From Actinomycetes bacterium (GTDB lineage Bacteria > Actinomycetota > Acidimicrobiia > Acidimicrobiales > Acidimicrobiaceae): a DNA stretch of 64,000 nt. The DNA is taken from NCBI GenBank assembly GCA_021819205.1, contig JAKARV010000004.1:50557-114556 (forward strand), read 5' to 3'. Under the pieces are notes generated by a model. The model saw only the letters and a list, made by a program, of their open reading frames with translations, had not been told where the DNA came from and ran no database searches. Position numbers and translations under genes: made by a program. How positions within the stretch are numbered: the first letter of the stretch is position 1; each line of letters starts with the position of its first letter. This document shows, piece after piece, positions 42,263 to 50,992 of the stretch.

Positions 42263-42742
42263 TTAGGTTCCACTTTCGAGGCTGATGATGGCGTTGAGCG
42301 CGGCGATCAACGACCGGTAACGGGATTCCCCGAGCGCTCTGGCAAGGCTCAGCTCGTCGCTTTCGGCCCGTTCCCGGACCGAAGCGGCAACGTCCAGTCC
42401 CAGGCGGGTCGGGTATAGCGGCCTCCGCCTAGCGTCGCTTGGATCGCGCTTGGACTCGCAAAGCCCATTTGCAATGAGCGACTCGCCGATGCGCTGCGCG
42501 TTCATCGGATCGGTACCGAGCCGGCGCGCCAGCTGGCGTACGCCACAGCCCGGCTCGGCAGCTATCAACCGGAGCAGGGCCGCTTGAGGGGCACTAAGCC
42601 CCAAGTCGGCTAGGTTCTCCTCCCATTGCTTGCGGCGGGCACGGTGGGCTGCTCCGAGCAGAAAGCCCAGGTTTTCAAGGCCCAGCCCCCCTTGATCATC
42701 GCAAAAACCAGAACGATCTGCGTCGGGACGATCACCGGTCAC
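42263..42742 (-). CDS. MarR-family transcriptional regulator
   Basis: The 159-residue protein has the winged-helix core: Ala-Pro-Gln-Ala-Ala-Leu-Leu-Arg-Leu-Ile, Gly-Val-Arg-Gln-Leu-Ala-Arg-Arg-Leu-Gly-Thr-Asp (helix 3 region, about 67-78), Asn-Ala-Gln-Arg-Ile-Gly-Glu-Ser-Leu, and the wing Arg-Asp-Pro-Ser-Asp-Ala-Arg-Arg-Arg-Pro-Leu. The start GTG 42742 forms a GTGA overlap with the end of the broken methyltransferase. It precedes the MFS gene by 11 bases and probably controls the operon. Confidence 0.86.
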   Translation of the reverse strand: MTGDRPDADRSGFCDDQGGLGLENLGFLLGAAHRARRKQWEENLADLGLSAPQAALLRLIAAEPGCGVRQLARRLGTDPMNAQRIGESLIANGLCESKRDPSDARRRPLYPTRLGLDVAASVRERAESDELSLARALGESRYRSLIAALNAIISLESGT

Positions 42743-43368
42743 TGGTTACCGCTCTCTGGCTCTGCAAGCCGCTTTGACCAAGCCAGCACGACTCTGCCAG
42801 CAACAGTTCCCAAAGCAGAGCTCCGGTGTTCGACTGGCCGCTCGCGTTCGGCGAGAAGATCGATGCGGAGCAACCCCGGCAGCGCAGCCCGTAGCCGCGC
42901 CATCGTGAGAAGCCGACTCCGATCGGGTGGGCCGTAGCGGTCAGCGCTTGACACGTGGTGCCGAACGACGTAGAGGTGCCCCCAGGGCGGAGCCCCTGCG
43001 CCACGCGCCACAGAATGGCGGAGAGCGCTTCCGACCCCGGGTGAAGATTGGCAGCAATTGCCAGATCAAAATCTGGCGCCGCGGGGCGCCAACTGTCAGC
43101 GTCGGCGTTCAACGTTGCAACTGCAGAGCCCAGCTTCTCTGCGGTGGCGGCGGCTTGTTCTAGGCCACCCGACGAGACGTCAACGAGAGTCATCGCCCAC
43201 CCCTTGGCCGCGAGCCCCAAGCCGTTGCGGCCCGGCCCTGAGCCACGATCCAACCCGCGTCCCGGTGGCAAACCATCCGCCAACTCCACAGGCACGGATC
43301 AGGGTCGGTTGGCCACGTCCGGCCAGGGAAGCAGACGTCCACCATATTCCCTGCGAATTGGTCATCAC
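42739..43368 (-). pseudogene. SAM methyltransferase gene broken by frameshifts
   Basis: Three frames together give a coherent class I methyltransferase. A start GTG or ATG near 43368 with GGGAGG leads into a first frame, then a short piece with Trp-Pro-Thr-Asp-Pro-Asp-Pro, then from about 43288 the SAM site Gly-Ser-Gly-Pro-Gly-Arg-Asn and Val-Thr-Leu/Met-Thr-Leu-Val-Asp-Val-Ser. At a run of five G near 42975 the frame breaks again after Leu-Arg-Pro-Gly-Gly. The next frame continues His-Leu-Tyr-Val-Val-Arg-His-His and ends at 42739 in a GTGA overlap with the MarR gene, as a real end would. So the gene was once coupled to that operon. Sequencing error at the G run is an alternative for one of the breaks. 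Confidence 0.7.
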
Positions 43369-44412
43369 TTTTCCCTGCCTCCCGCCCCAATCAGAGAAGA
43401 GCAACCGATAGCGCTTCCCGATTGCCAAGCCGAGAGCGCTGGACTCATCGCCAAGACGCAGACATCCCCGTCCTTGCTCCCGGCGATGATTGTAGTCATA
43501 GCTACAACTATATCTGCCGCCACGCTCGTCTCCGGTCCCGATTGCACAGATCGAGCTAATAGCATCAGGACTTGGGCGGGCAGCGCGGCACGTAGCGGTG
43601 GTTGTGGCCCCTGAATCGCCTCGCTCCGATGCGAAAGCTCCATTATTTTGAGACAAGCCAGCCACAAGCGCCAAGGCCAGCTGCCGCCCCCGACGATGGC
43701 GCGATCACCGAGTTTGGCCAACCAACCGGCCGTGGCTCGTTGCAGTATGCTTTGCCAACAACTTTTTTGGCAAAGTACCGTTGGCTGCGCCGTCCACGGA
43801 GTCAGGCCTGTTTCCAAGATGAACACTTTTGCCCAAGCCGCTTCGCCTCTGGAGCCGGCATTCACGCACTCGAGCGCCTTTCCGGTATCGGCAACGAGCA
43901 AAAAGCAGCTCGGACAGCAACGCCAAGGTAGCCAATTGCGCCTCGCTGCCGAAAAGACCGGTTCCAACAGCTGGGCCTTCAATGATTGGCACTCGGGTGA
44001 GACTTGACCGACGCACAATCCCTCGACCCTTGGTTCGCGGCGTCAATCGCATCCCGGAAAATAGCCGCCCTTGCTGGTGCCCATCGTCCCTACGGCAACG
44101 CGACGCCGTTAAGGAATTTGCAACGGCAGACCAACGATATTAGTATCCTGAGTATGAGTTCGTATTTGACTGCACGTGAATGCTGGCGCCGATGATTGGA
44201 GGTTCGACCGTACGAGTCGGCGCGAGCGTTTCCGGCGGGGTAAGCCTGTCGGGCGGCTCGATGCCTTCAAGCGCGACCAAATGCCCTCGGTTTCACCCAG
44301 CCGCGACGCCTAATCGTTCGCGAGCAGTACTCATTTCGCAACTTCCGATCGGCCTGTCCCGCTGTGGGGCCCACCGCCGCCCGAACTTCCCGGATTCAAC
44401 AAGGAGAAGACC
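43369..44412. other. About 1 kb without a recognisable gene
   Basis: Frames of up to 217 residues are open here but none looks like a protein: residue use is odd (many Cys and Trp), no family motif shows, and frames overlap on both strands. A minus frame at about 43705-44052 has a short ordered stretch (Val-Pro-Ile-Ile-Glu-Gly-Pro-Ala-Val-Gly-Thr-Gly-Leu-Phe-Gly) that might be a decayed gene. With the broken methyltransferase next to it, this looks like decaying DNA. Confidence 0.45.
43751..43776. repeat. Perfect 9-bp inverted repeat
   Basis: CTTTGCCAA and TTGGCAAAG flank an eight-base T-rich loop in the gene-poor stretch. It could be an operator left from a lost regulator gene or a hairpin. 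Confidence 0.5.
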
Positions 44413-45870
44413 GTGACCCCTCGATTGACCAGGCCAGTTCCGATCACCGTTGCGCACGGGGACGGCATAGGGCCGGAGATCATGGACGCCACCCTAAAGA
44501 TAATCACCGCCGGCGGCGCCGATCTCGACGTGGAGACGATCCGTATCGGCCAATCTGTCTACGCGCAAGGCAACACCGCCGGCATCGACCCCGAAGCCTG
44601 GGAGTCGCTGCGGCGAACGAAGGTCTTCCTGAAGGCGCCGATAACCACCCCTCAAGGGGGAGGTTTCAAGAGCCTGAACGTGACCGTCCGGAAGGCGTTC
44701 GGCCTTTTCGCCAACGTCAGACCCTGCCCGTCGTACCACCCGTTCATTTCAACTCGGCATCCGGGGATGGATGTCGTTATCGTCAGAGAGAACGAAGAGG
44801 ACCTCTACGGCGGAATCGAACACCGGCAGACCGAGGATGTCGTCCAATGCCTCAAGCTGATCACCCGGCCCGGAAGCGAACGGGTAATCAGGTACGCATT
44901 TGAGTACGCCCGCCGTTACGGGCGGTCCAAGGTGACCTGCTTCACCAAGGACAACATCATGAAGATGACGGACGGGCTATTTCACCGAGTCTTCAACGAG
45001 GTGGCTGCCGACTATCCCGACCTCGAGTCCGAGCATTGGATTATCGACATCGGTGCGGCCAAGCTGGCAGATACGCCGGAGGCGTTCGACGTCATAGTGG
45101 TCCCCAACCTCTACGGCGACATCCTTTCGGACGTCGCGGCGCAGATCGCCGGATCGGTCGGCCTTGGCGGGAGTGCCAACATCGGGGCCGAGATCGCCAT
45201 GTTTGAGGCGATTCACGGTTCGGCGCCGGACATCGCCGGCCAAAACCTTGCCAACCCCTCCGGCCTGCTGCTCGGGGCGGTCCAGATGCTCGCCCACATT
45301 GGCCAAGGCGACGTGGCGGAGCGAGTCCACAACGCCTGGCTCCGTACCATCGAGGACGGGGTACACACCGTCGACGTCTACGATGCAGCCCGCTCGACCG
45401 CTAAAGTGGGGACCAGCGAGTTTGCAACCGCGGTGATCTCTCGGCTTGGCGAAGCCCCAAAGACCCTCAGGCCCGTCCGCTACCAGGCGGGCACCGAGCG
45501 CATCACGGTGCAAGTTCGGGAGCTTCCACGTTCACGCAAGGAGTTGGTAGGGATCGATGTCTTTGTCGACTCGCAAAAGCCCGTCGAAGAGATTGCCAAG
45601 GTTCTGGAGACCGTTGCCGGACCATATTTGGACCTGGTGATGATCACCAATCGAGGGCAGAAGGTTTATCCCGGTGGGGTACCGGAGACCTTCTGTGTCG
45701 ATCACTGGCGATGCCGGTTCCAAGGACAAGATGCCACGAGCCCGGTCTCCTACGAAGATGTCGTTGCCCTGCTGGGCCGCCTGGCCGCGGCAGGGCTTCC
45801 GTTCATAAAAACCGAGGGACTATTCACATTCGATGGCCAGCCGGGCTTCTCCCTCGGGCAGGGGCAGTGA
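44413..45870 (+). CDS. icd: Isocitrate dehydrogenase, NADP-dependent (Thermus/Rickettsia type)
   Basis: The 485-residue protein has Ala-His-Gly-Asp-Gly-Ile-Gly-Pro-Glu-Ile near the N terminus, Leu-Asn-Val-Thr-Val-Arg-Lys (substrate site), Val-Ile-Val-Arg-Glu-Asn-Glu-Glu-Asp-Leu-Tyr-Gly-Gly-Ile-Glu-His, Lys-Asp-Asn-Ile-Met-Lys (catalytic Lys region), Asn-Leu-Tyr-Gly-Asp-Ile-Leu-Ser-Asp (metal Asp), and Glu-Ala-Ile-His-Gly-Ser-Ala-Pro-Asp. A C-terminal extension of about 140 residues fits the Thermus-type enzyme (about 490 residues), not the monomeric one usual in actinobacteria. It oxidises isocitrate to 2-oxoglutarate, the Kgd substrate. GTG 44413 follows AAGGAGAAG. Confidence 0.93.
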   Translation: MTPRLTRPVPITVAHGDGIGPEIMDATLKIITAGGADLDVETIRIGQSVYAQGNTAGIDPEAWESLRRTKVFLKAPITTPQGGGFKSLNVTVRKAFGLFANVRPCPSYHPFISTRHPGMDVVIVRENEEDLYGGIEHRQTEDVVQCLKLITRPGSERVIRYAFEYARRYGRSKVTCFTKDNIMKMTDGLFHRVFNEVAADYPDLESEHWIIDIGAAKLADTPEAFDVIVVPNLYGDILSDVAAQIAGSVGLGGSANIGAEIAMFEAIHGSAPDIAGQNLANPSGLLLGAVQMLAHIGQGDVAERVHNAWLRTIEDGVHTVDVYDAARSTAKVGTSEFATAVISRLGEAPKTLRPVRYQAGTERITVQVRELPRSRKELVGIDVFVDSQKPVEEIAKVLETVAGPYLDLVMITNRGQKVYPGGVPETFCVDHWRCRFQGQDATSPVSYEDVVALLGRLAAAGLPFIKTEGLFTFDGQPGFSLGQGQ

Positions 45871-46321
45871 GGCGTCCGGAATAGAAGCCGTCCCAGGGAA
45901 GGTGGATTGAAAACATATCTGAACCCGCGCGGGATTGTTTGCACGTAGCTCTTGGATTTCGCATCGAGGCCGCCCCCGATCGCCGGTTTCCGCCCGATAA
46001 CCTGGCGGGCGTTCGGGCGTCCGCTGCGCTCCAAAGAGGCCAACCCGCAGCCATTCTCCACTGGAGGCTGACGGCACAAAGAGGTTCGGAGCCGGAAGGC
46101 GTTAATTCATCGATCGCCGCCATCTTGGCCTATCCACCATTTCCGCACAAAGATCCAGCCGACACTAGCAGTGCACCACCGGCTCTGCTGGTAATACCGG
46201 ACGTCTCGCGCGCAGCTTTGCTAATATTTGGCACAGAAAAACTGGAGCTGGGCAGCAACGACGCAAAGGGGGCAACGGTGACTTCTCGAATGGCAACTAA
46301 CGCTAACGCCCCTGGGCCGGC
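45871..46321. other. Intergenic stretch, no gene seen
   Basis: No frame with a ribosome site or family resemblance was found in this 450-base region between icd and the small membrane protein. Confidence 0.4.
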
Positions 46322-46660
46322 GTGATGGAGTTTGTGCTTCGATTCGTGGCGGGCGGGCTGGTGATCGCCCTCGCACCAATCGTAGCCAATAGATACGGCG
46401 GGAGCATTGCTGGACTAATCTTGCTCTTTCCGATCGTCACCCTGACCGGTTTCGGCTTCATTGCACTCCGTTCGGGAGCCAGTACCATGCAAGCCGCGGC
46501 CGCCGGATCGCTCAAAACCCTTCCCGCGGTCCTGGTGTTCCTGGCTGGCGTCTACTTTGGTGCCCGTCTGGGCCTACCGGCGTCAGGAGCGTTGGGAGCA
46601 GGCCTCGCCGCCTGGCTGATCGTGGCTGCGATGCTCCTCGGGGCGAAAGTTGTTAGGTAG
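46322..46660 (+). CDS. Small membrane protein (GlpM/DUF3147-like)
   Basis: The 112-residue protein has four hydrophobic segments with Ala-Pro-Ile-Val-Ala-Asn-Arg-Tyr-Gly-Gly-Ser-Ile-Ala-Gly and Leu-Phe-Pro-Ile-Val-Thr-Leu-Thr-Gly-Phe-Gly-Phe, close to GlpM-like membrane proteins of unknown role. GTG 46322 or ATG 46325 are both possible starts, with no strong ribosome site. Its end overlaps the next gene by 11 bases if that gene begins at TTG 46650, suggesting an operon. Confidence 0.65.
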   Translation: MMEFVLRFVAGGLVIALAPIVANRYGGSIAGLILLFPIVTLTGFGFIALRSGASTMQAAAAGSLKTLPAVLVFLAGVYFGARLGLPASGALGAGLAAWLIVAAMLLGAKVVR

Positions 46661-47414
46661 GCACGTGCTGGACAAGCCGCGCAAGAGCCTCGTCACTTCT
46701 CTTGAAGACCGCCTACTGGTAGCAGCGCTCTTAGTTCTTTTTGGGGCTTCGATAGTCACTGCGGCACTACACATCTCCTCATCGTGGCAAGCCCCGCTCA
46801 TCTTCCTTGCGTTGCTCGCGGTGATCAAGCTGGTAGCGCCGGTGGATGAGATTCATGAAGACGTGCGTTTCCTCCGCGGAGTTGCGGAGGCCGTCAGCGT
46901 GCAGCGGTATGCGACCGTGGAGAGCTTCTACACGGATTTGACGCATGCAGTCGACGAGGCGACCGTCAGCCTCGACCTCTCTCACATCCGCGACCAGCCA
47001 CCGGCCGATTTTCGCGGAAGCCACCCTACCGAGTACTTCAACCGGGTGATGGAGTGGACCACTGCCGGACCGCAGCGTTCGGTCAGGCGGTTGATCTCGG
47101 TTCGCAACGACGAGATGCGGCAGTGGGCACGGCTGCTTGCGGACGCAACGAGCCAGATTCCCGCCTTCCGGGTACGCGTCGTCAAGTGGGATATCGATGC
47201 CCCGGCCATCAATATGGCCATCGTCGACGGAAAGGCAGTTTTCCTCGCAATCACCGGTGAAGTTGTAGAGAGGACAAAGGGTTTAGGCATCGAAGACACC
47301 GACGTAGCTGCATACTTTACCGACTACTACAACATGCTGTGGAACCACTCCGTAGATCTGGCAGTCTTTCTCACCAGCCATGACGCCGGCAACGGAGCAA
47401 GCGGCCACACCTAA
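46650..47414 (+). CDS. Membrane protein with a degenerate PLD-like cytoplasmic domain
   Basis: The 254-residue protein has two hydrophobic helices at the N terminus (about 22-65) and a soluble part with Phe-Tyr-Thr-Asp-Leu, Glu-Ala-Thr-Val-Ser-Leu-Asp-Leu-Ser-His-Ile, Arg-Arg-Leu-Ile-Ser-Val, Asn-Met-Ala-Ile-Val-Asp-Gly-Lys-Ala-Val-Phe-Leu and Tyr-Phe-Thr-Asp-Tyr-Tyr-Asn-Met-Leu-Trp. This pattern resembles phospholipase D-like folds without the HKD catalytic residues. I cannot name a function. GTG 46665 is another possible start. It likely shares an operon with the small membrane protein. Confidence 0.6.
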   Translation: MLGRHVLDKPRKSLVTSLEDRLLVAALLVLFGASIVTAALHISSSWQAPLIFLALLAVIKLVAPVDEIHEDVRFLRGVAEAVSVQRYATVESFYTDLTHAVDEATVSLDLSHIRDQPPADFRGSHPTEYFNRVMEWTTAGPQRSVRRLISVRNDEMRQWARLLADATSQIPAFRVRVVKWDIDAPAINMAIVDGKAVFLAITGEVVERTKGLGIEDTDVAAYFTDYYNMLWNHSVDLAVFLTSHDAGNGASGHT

Positions 47415-47680
47415 TCTTTCGAACCCCGGCTAATGGCAGCGAGAACCCGCAGTCGTTCCCGCGCTCCCGATCGCCGGCCCGACAGCCGAGGGGCGGAACT
47501 CTCACCCCATTGGCAAAACGCGGGTCGCCAGCGGAGCCTGAGATGCCTCCGGGAGAGTTAAAGACAGACGGCCCCACGCAACCGCTCCATGCACACCCCG
47601 AGATATCTCGAATCTCGCCGCAAGAAGGCTTACCAGGCGCCGCCACCAACCAGCTCCCTGGGTAATCTGGCTTTTAAACC

Positions 47681-48154
47681 ATGAGCGAATTTAAACCACG
47701 AGCACTGGGGAGCAAGCAGACCAGCTACTCCTACGACTCTCCAGATGCGGGGCTCCTCGAGGCCTTCAGCAACCCAAACCCAGGAACCGACTACGTAATC
47801 GGCCTGGACTGCTTTGAGTTCACCACCCTCTGCCCGATCACCGGACAACCCGACTACGGCTCGATCCGGATCGACTACGTTCCCGGACCGCTCTGCGTCG
47901 AATCCAAGAGCCTTAAGCTCTACCTGGTTTCGTACCGCAACCACGGGTCGTTTCATGAGGCTTGCGTCAACCAGATCGCCAACCATCTCGACTCGGTGAT
48001 CGCACCCAAGTACCTCCGCGTCTATGGCGACTTCAACTCCCGCGGAGGGATCGCAATCAAGCCGATGGCGGAGCGATACGCCCGTGACTCGCAACTCGGG
48101 GAGTGCCGTGGGCTCCTCGCCGCCTACGACCGCCTGCGCCGACGCAACACCTAG
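47681..48154 (+). CDS. queF: NADPH-dependent preQ0 reductase
   Basis: The 157-residue protein is a unimodular QueF: Phe-Thr-Thr-Leu-Cys-Pro-Ile-Thr-Gly-Gln-Pro-Asp with the nucleophilic Cys (about 52), Glu-Ser-Lys-Ser-Leu-Lys-Leu-Tyr-Leu (about 75-83, the QueF motif), and Phe-His-Glu (about 92-94, substrate Glu). It reduces the nitrile of preQ0 to preQ1 on the way to queuosine. No other queuosine gene is near. ATG 47681 follows TAATCT at 47663-47668. The 266-base gap before it shows no clear riboswitch. Confidence 0.93.
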   Translation: MSEFKPRALGSKQTSYSYDSPDAGLLEAFSNPNPGTDYVIGLDCFEFTTLCPITGQPDYGSIRIDYVPGPLCVESKSLKLYLVSYRNHGSFHEACVNQIANHLDSVIAPKYLRVYGDFNSRGGIAIKPMAERYARDSQLGECRGLLAAYDRLRRRNT

Positions 48155-48186
48155 TCGCGGGATCGACGCCGCCTTGGGGGCTGGGT

Positions 48187-48192
48187 TAGACT
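48187..48192 (+). promoter_or_regulatory. Putative -10 box (TAGACT), leaderless start
   Basis: TAGACT ends six bases before the ATG at 48199, which lacks a ribosome site. Confidence 0.45.
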
Positions 48193-48198
48193 GTCGAC

Positions 48199-49107
48199 AT
48201 GACCCCATCCACCAAGGGTTTCTTTGCTCTCGGATCCGCCTCCGCCATCTGGGGGGGCATGTACGTGGCGAGCGACGCCCTGATGAAGACGGTCCCTCCG
48301 TTCGTCCTTCTCGAACTCCGGGAGGCGATCTCCGCCGCGGTGATGATCGCAATCGCCTGGAGGTCCAAAAAGGTCCACATCGCGAGGCGCGACTACCCGC
48401 TGGTCATCTCCTGCGGCTTGATCGGCTTTACCATCTCGATCGGCCTCCAATTCACTGGAACCCACTACGCCGGGGCAGCGATCGGCTCGCTGGTGACCGC
48501 CTCCTCTCCGGTCTTCATCGCTATCCTCGGGGCCATCTTCCTCGCCGAGTCGGTGCCCCTCCGGCGCTGGATCGCGATCGGCGTCGCGCTTCTCGGCGTA
48601 GTGGTAGTGGTGGGGTCGCCAACTCAGGCTCCCAAGGCAACATCGGGGGTTCTCCTCCTCGGAGGCGCCGCCATCGCCTGGGCAATCTACACCGTCCAGA
48701 GTGCCTCGCTGCTGAAGCGCTACCCCGCGGTAACCGTGGTAGGCGCAGCGACGCTGGTCGGTGCGGTCACCAGCCTTCCCCTTGCCGCGTGGTCCTTTGC
48801 CAACAGCCCCCATCCCCTCCCCGCCACCGCCGTAGGTTGGGCCGAAATCGCCTACGTAAGCCTCGCCGGGATGACCCTTGCCTTCTTCCTCTGGGTCTGG
48901 GGATTCAAGCACGTCCCGGCGTCAAGAGGCGGGGTGATGCTGCTCTTCCAGCCAATTTTCGGGATCGTACTTGGAACCCTCTTGCTCGGAGAGTCGCTGG
49001 GACTCATAACTTCCCTGGGCGCTCTCTTGGTCTGCGTAGGGGTCGGCTTTGCCCTCTGGGAGTCCCGCGAGAAGCTACCCGCAACCGCTTTAGACCGGCA
49101 GAGCTAA
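48199..49107 (+). CDS. EamA-family (DMT) transporter
   Basis: The 302-residue protein has ten hydrophobic helices in two EamA halves (about 5-140 and 150-290), with Trp-Gly-Gly-Met-Tyr-Val-Ala-Ser in helix 1, a Leu-Arg-Glu pattern after helix 2, Glu-Ser-Val-Pro-Leu-Arg-Arg-Trp between halves, and Phe-Gln-Pro-Ile-Phe-Gly-Ile-Val in the second half with Gly-Glu-Ser. Members export metabolites such as amino acids. The substrate is not readable. It ends overlapping the glycosylase gene by 18 bases (convergent). Confidence 0.9.
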   Translation: MTPSTKGFFALGSASAIWGGMYVASDALMKTVPPFVLLELREAISAAVMIAIAWRSKKVHIARRDYPLVISCGLIGFTISIGLQFTGTHYAGAAIGSLVTASSPVFIAILGAIFLAESVPLRRWIAIGVALLGVVVVVGSPTQAPKATSGVLLLGGAAIAWAIYTVQSASLLKRYPAVTVVGAATLVGAVTSLPLAAWSFANSPHPLPATAVGWAEIAYVSLAGMTLAFFLWVWGFKHVPASRGGVMLLFQPIFGIVLGTLLLGESLGLITSLGALLVCVGVGFALWESREKLPATALDRQS

Positions 49108-49605
49108 GCTAAAGCGCCACATGAAGTCGATGCCGCTGCGGATCCCAACTCGCGGCCCGATGACCCGCGGGCCGGCAGCTTCCGGATCACCGAGTTCGAG
49201 GTCGGCAGTTGCCGATCCCAGGCGCAGCCCCGAATCGGCGACGGAGAGGCCGAGGCTCCTTCCCACCCTTCCCGGGCCGGACACTACGGAGCCGTCGGGT
49301 GCAACAACCCCGCGAATCAGCACCGCTCCCGCCTCCCCCTCGCCACCGGTCACGATATTCACCAGGTCGTGCAGGCCGTAGCACCGGTAGACGTACAGAT
49401 GTCCGGCCGGACCAAACATCACCCGGGACCTCGGAGTCGGCCCGCGAAAGGCGTGCGAAGCCGGATCGTTGTCGCCCTCGTACGCCTCGGTCTCGACGAC
49501 CCGGAATGTCCCGCGACGGGTTCGGAATCTCGAGCCCAGCAACCGGGGAGCCACCTCGCTGGCCGGTTTCGCAAGCACCTGGAAGATGCCGACGGTGCTA
49601 GCCAT
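49090..49605 (-). CDS. 3-methyladenine DNA glycosylase (AAG/MPG family)
   Basis: The 171-residue protein has Val-Val-Glu-Thr-Glu-Ala-Tyr (catalytic Glu at about 38-40), Asp-Pro-Ala-Ser-His-Ala-Phe-Arg-Gly-Pro-Thr-Pro-Arg, Met-Phe-Gly-Pro-Ala-Gly-His-Leu-Tyr-Val-Tyr-Arg-Cys-Tyr-Gly, and Leu-Val-Asn-Ile-Val, so it is a complete short AAG enzyme (family usually about 200). It removes alkylated purines. ATG 49605 overlaps the argH stop by eight bases, so it is the distal gene of the arginine cluster transcript, as in some other actinobacteria. Confidence 0.9.
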   Translation of the reverse strand: MASTVGIFQVLAKPASEVAPRLLGSRFRTRRGTFRVVETEAYEGDNDPASHAFRGPTPRSRVMFGPAGHLYVYRCYGLHDLVNIVTGGEGEAGAVLIRGVVAPDGSVVSGPGRVGRSLGLSVADSGLRLGSATADLELGDPEAAGPRVIGPRVGIRSGIDFMWRFSLALPV

Positions 49606-50992
49606 TCCCGCTCAGAGAACGCACCGCCTCGGCAACACCCTCCAACTCGCGACGAAACCTGCTTAGCTGCTCTTTAACCGAGGATATCGAGGCCGCACCC
49701 CGGGAGTTCCTCCTCCTGACCGCCGCGTCCGCCTCGATGACCTGCGCCACTTCGCTGCCAAGCTGGGGGTGGGCGCTGACCAGCTCGCTAAGCGGGACCC
49801 TGCGCTCGAGCGAGTCTCGGACCAGCCCTGCCGCGATCCCATGCGCCCTCCTGAACGGCACCTGCATGGTCACCAGGTACTCGGCAATGTCGACGGCCTG
49901 CATGTACTCGGAGGATGCGGCTTGACGCATCCGGTCGTAGTCGAAGGTCATCGTTGCAAGCATTCCGGTGAAGGCGTTGAGCTGGAGGCGCATCTGGTCA
50001 AGGGAGTCGAATAGCGGCTCCTTGTCCTCCTGCAGGTCCCGGTTGTAGGTTAGTGGCAGCCCCTTCAGCGTCACCAGGATCTGCATCAGGTTTCCGATGT
50101 AGCGCCCGGTCTTCCCGCGCGCAAGCTCGGCGATATCGGCATTTTTCTTTTGCGGAAGCATCGACGAGCCGGTGGCGTAGGCGTCGTCAAGGCGGAAAAA
50201 GCCAAACTCTTCGGTGGTGAAAAGCACGATTTCCTCAGCGATGCGGGAGAGATGAACGCCGAGCGTGGCAATGTCAAAAAGGACCTCGACAACGTAGTCG
50301 CGATCGGCAACCGCGTCGAGGCTGTTGGCGAAGACCTCGGAGAAGCCAAGCTCGGCTGCGGTGAAGGCCGGGTCTAGGCCAAGAGTCGATCCGGCGAGGG
50401 CTCCAGCACCCAGCGGGGAGACGTCGCTCCTGGTGAAGGTGGCCATGAACCGGTCAACATCCCTTCGGATCGCCCATCCGTGCGCCAGCAAATAGTGCGC
50501 GACCGGTATCGGTTGTGCGCGCTGGGTATGGGTATAACCCGGCATGAGGGCATCGCCTGCACCCTCGGCGAGGTCGGCAAGAAGCCCGGCAAAACCGAGG
50601 AGCGACTGCAGGCACTTCAAAAGCTCGCTCTTTACGTAGAGCTTGAGGTCGGTGGCAATCTGATCGTTTCGCGATCTCCCCGAGTGGAGCTTGGCTCCAA
50701 CGTCTCCGGCAATCTCGGTCACGCGGCGCTCAACCGCGGTGTGCACGTCCTCGTCGGAGGGGGCAAACACAAACCTCTGCTCGCTCAACTCCTCTTCCAC
50801 CTGGGAGAGCGCCTTTAACAGCTGAGCCACCTCCTCCTCGGAGAGGATTCCCACCCGCTGGAGGCCAAGCACGTGTGCCCGGGACCCCTCGATATCGTAC
50901 GGCCAGAGACGAACGTCAAAAGAGAGGCTTTCGGTAAACTCCATCAGCTCGTTCGCTGGCGGCGAGGAGAGGCGGTGTTGCCACAGGGTCAT
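49598..50992 (-). CDS. argH: Argininosuccinate lyase
   Basis: The 464-residue protein has the fumarase/ASL signature Gly-Ser-Ser-Met-Leu-Pro-Gln-Lys-Lys-Asn (about 277-286, catalytic Ser), with His-Ser-Gly-Arg-Ser-Arg-Asn-Asp-Gln and Pro-Gly-Tyr-Thr-His-Thr-Gln-Arg-Ala-Gln (catalytic His). It splits argininosuccinate into arginine and fumarate. ATG 50992 overlaps the argG stop (ATGA). A longer frame to 51250 is a shadow of argG. Confidence 0.96.
   Translation of the reverse strand: MTLWQHRLSSPPANELMEFTESLSFDVRLWPYDIEGSRAHVLGLQRVGILSEEEVAQLLKALSQVEEELSEQRFVFAPSDEDVHTAVERRVTEIAGDVGAKLHSGRSRNDQIATDLKLYVKSELLKCLQSLLGFAGLLADLAEGAGDALMPGYTHTQRAQPIPVAHYLLAHGWAIRRDVDRFMATFTRSDVSPLGAGALAGSTLGLDPAFTAAELGFSEVFANSLDAVADRDYVVEVLFDIATLGVHLSRIAEEIVLFTTEEFGFFRLDDAYATGSSMLPQKKNADIAELARGKTGRYIGNLMQILVTLKGLPLTYNRDLQEDKEPLFDSLDQMRLQLNAFTGMLATMTFDYDRMRQAASSEYMQAVDIAEYLVTMQVPFRRAHGIAAGLVRDSLERRVPLSELVSAHPQLGSEVAQVIEADAAVRRRNSRGAASISSVKEQLSRFRRELEGVAEAVRSLSGNG

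Noticed and set aside
43365..44018. A 217-residue minus-strand frame
   Set aside because: No motif, odd Cys/Trp use and no ribosome site; overlaps equally open frames on the other strand.
45939..46325. A 128-residue plus-strand frame
   Set aside because: No family resemblance, no ribosome site, and competing frames on the minus strand.
47560..47680. preQ1 riboswitch upstream of queF
   Set aside because: A short CCAG/CTGG pairing exists but the conserved preQ1 core and A-rich tail were not found.
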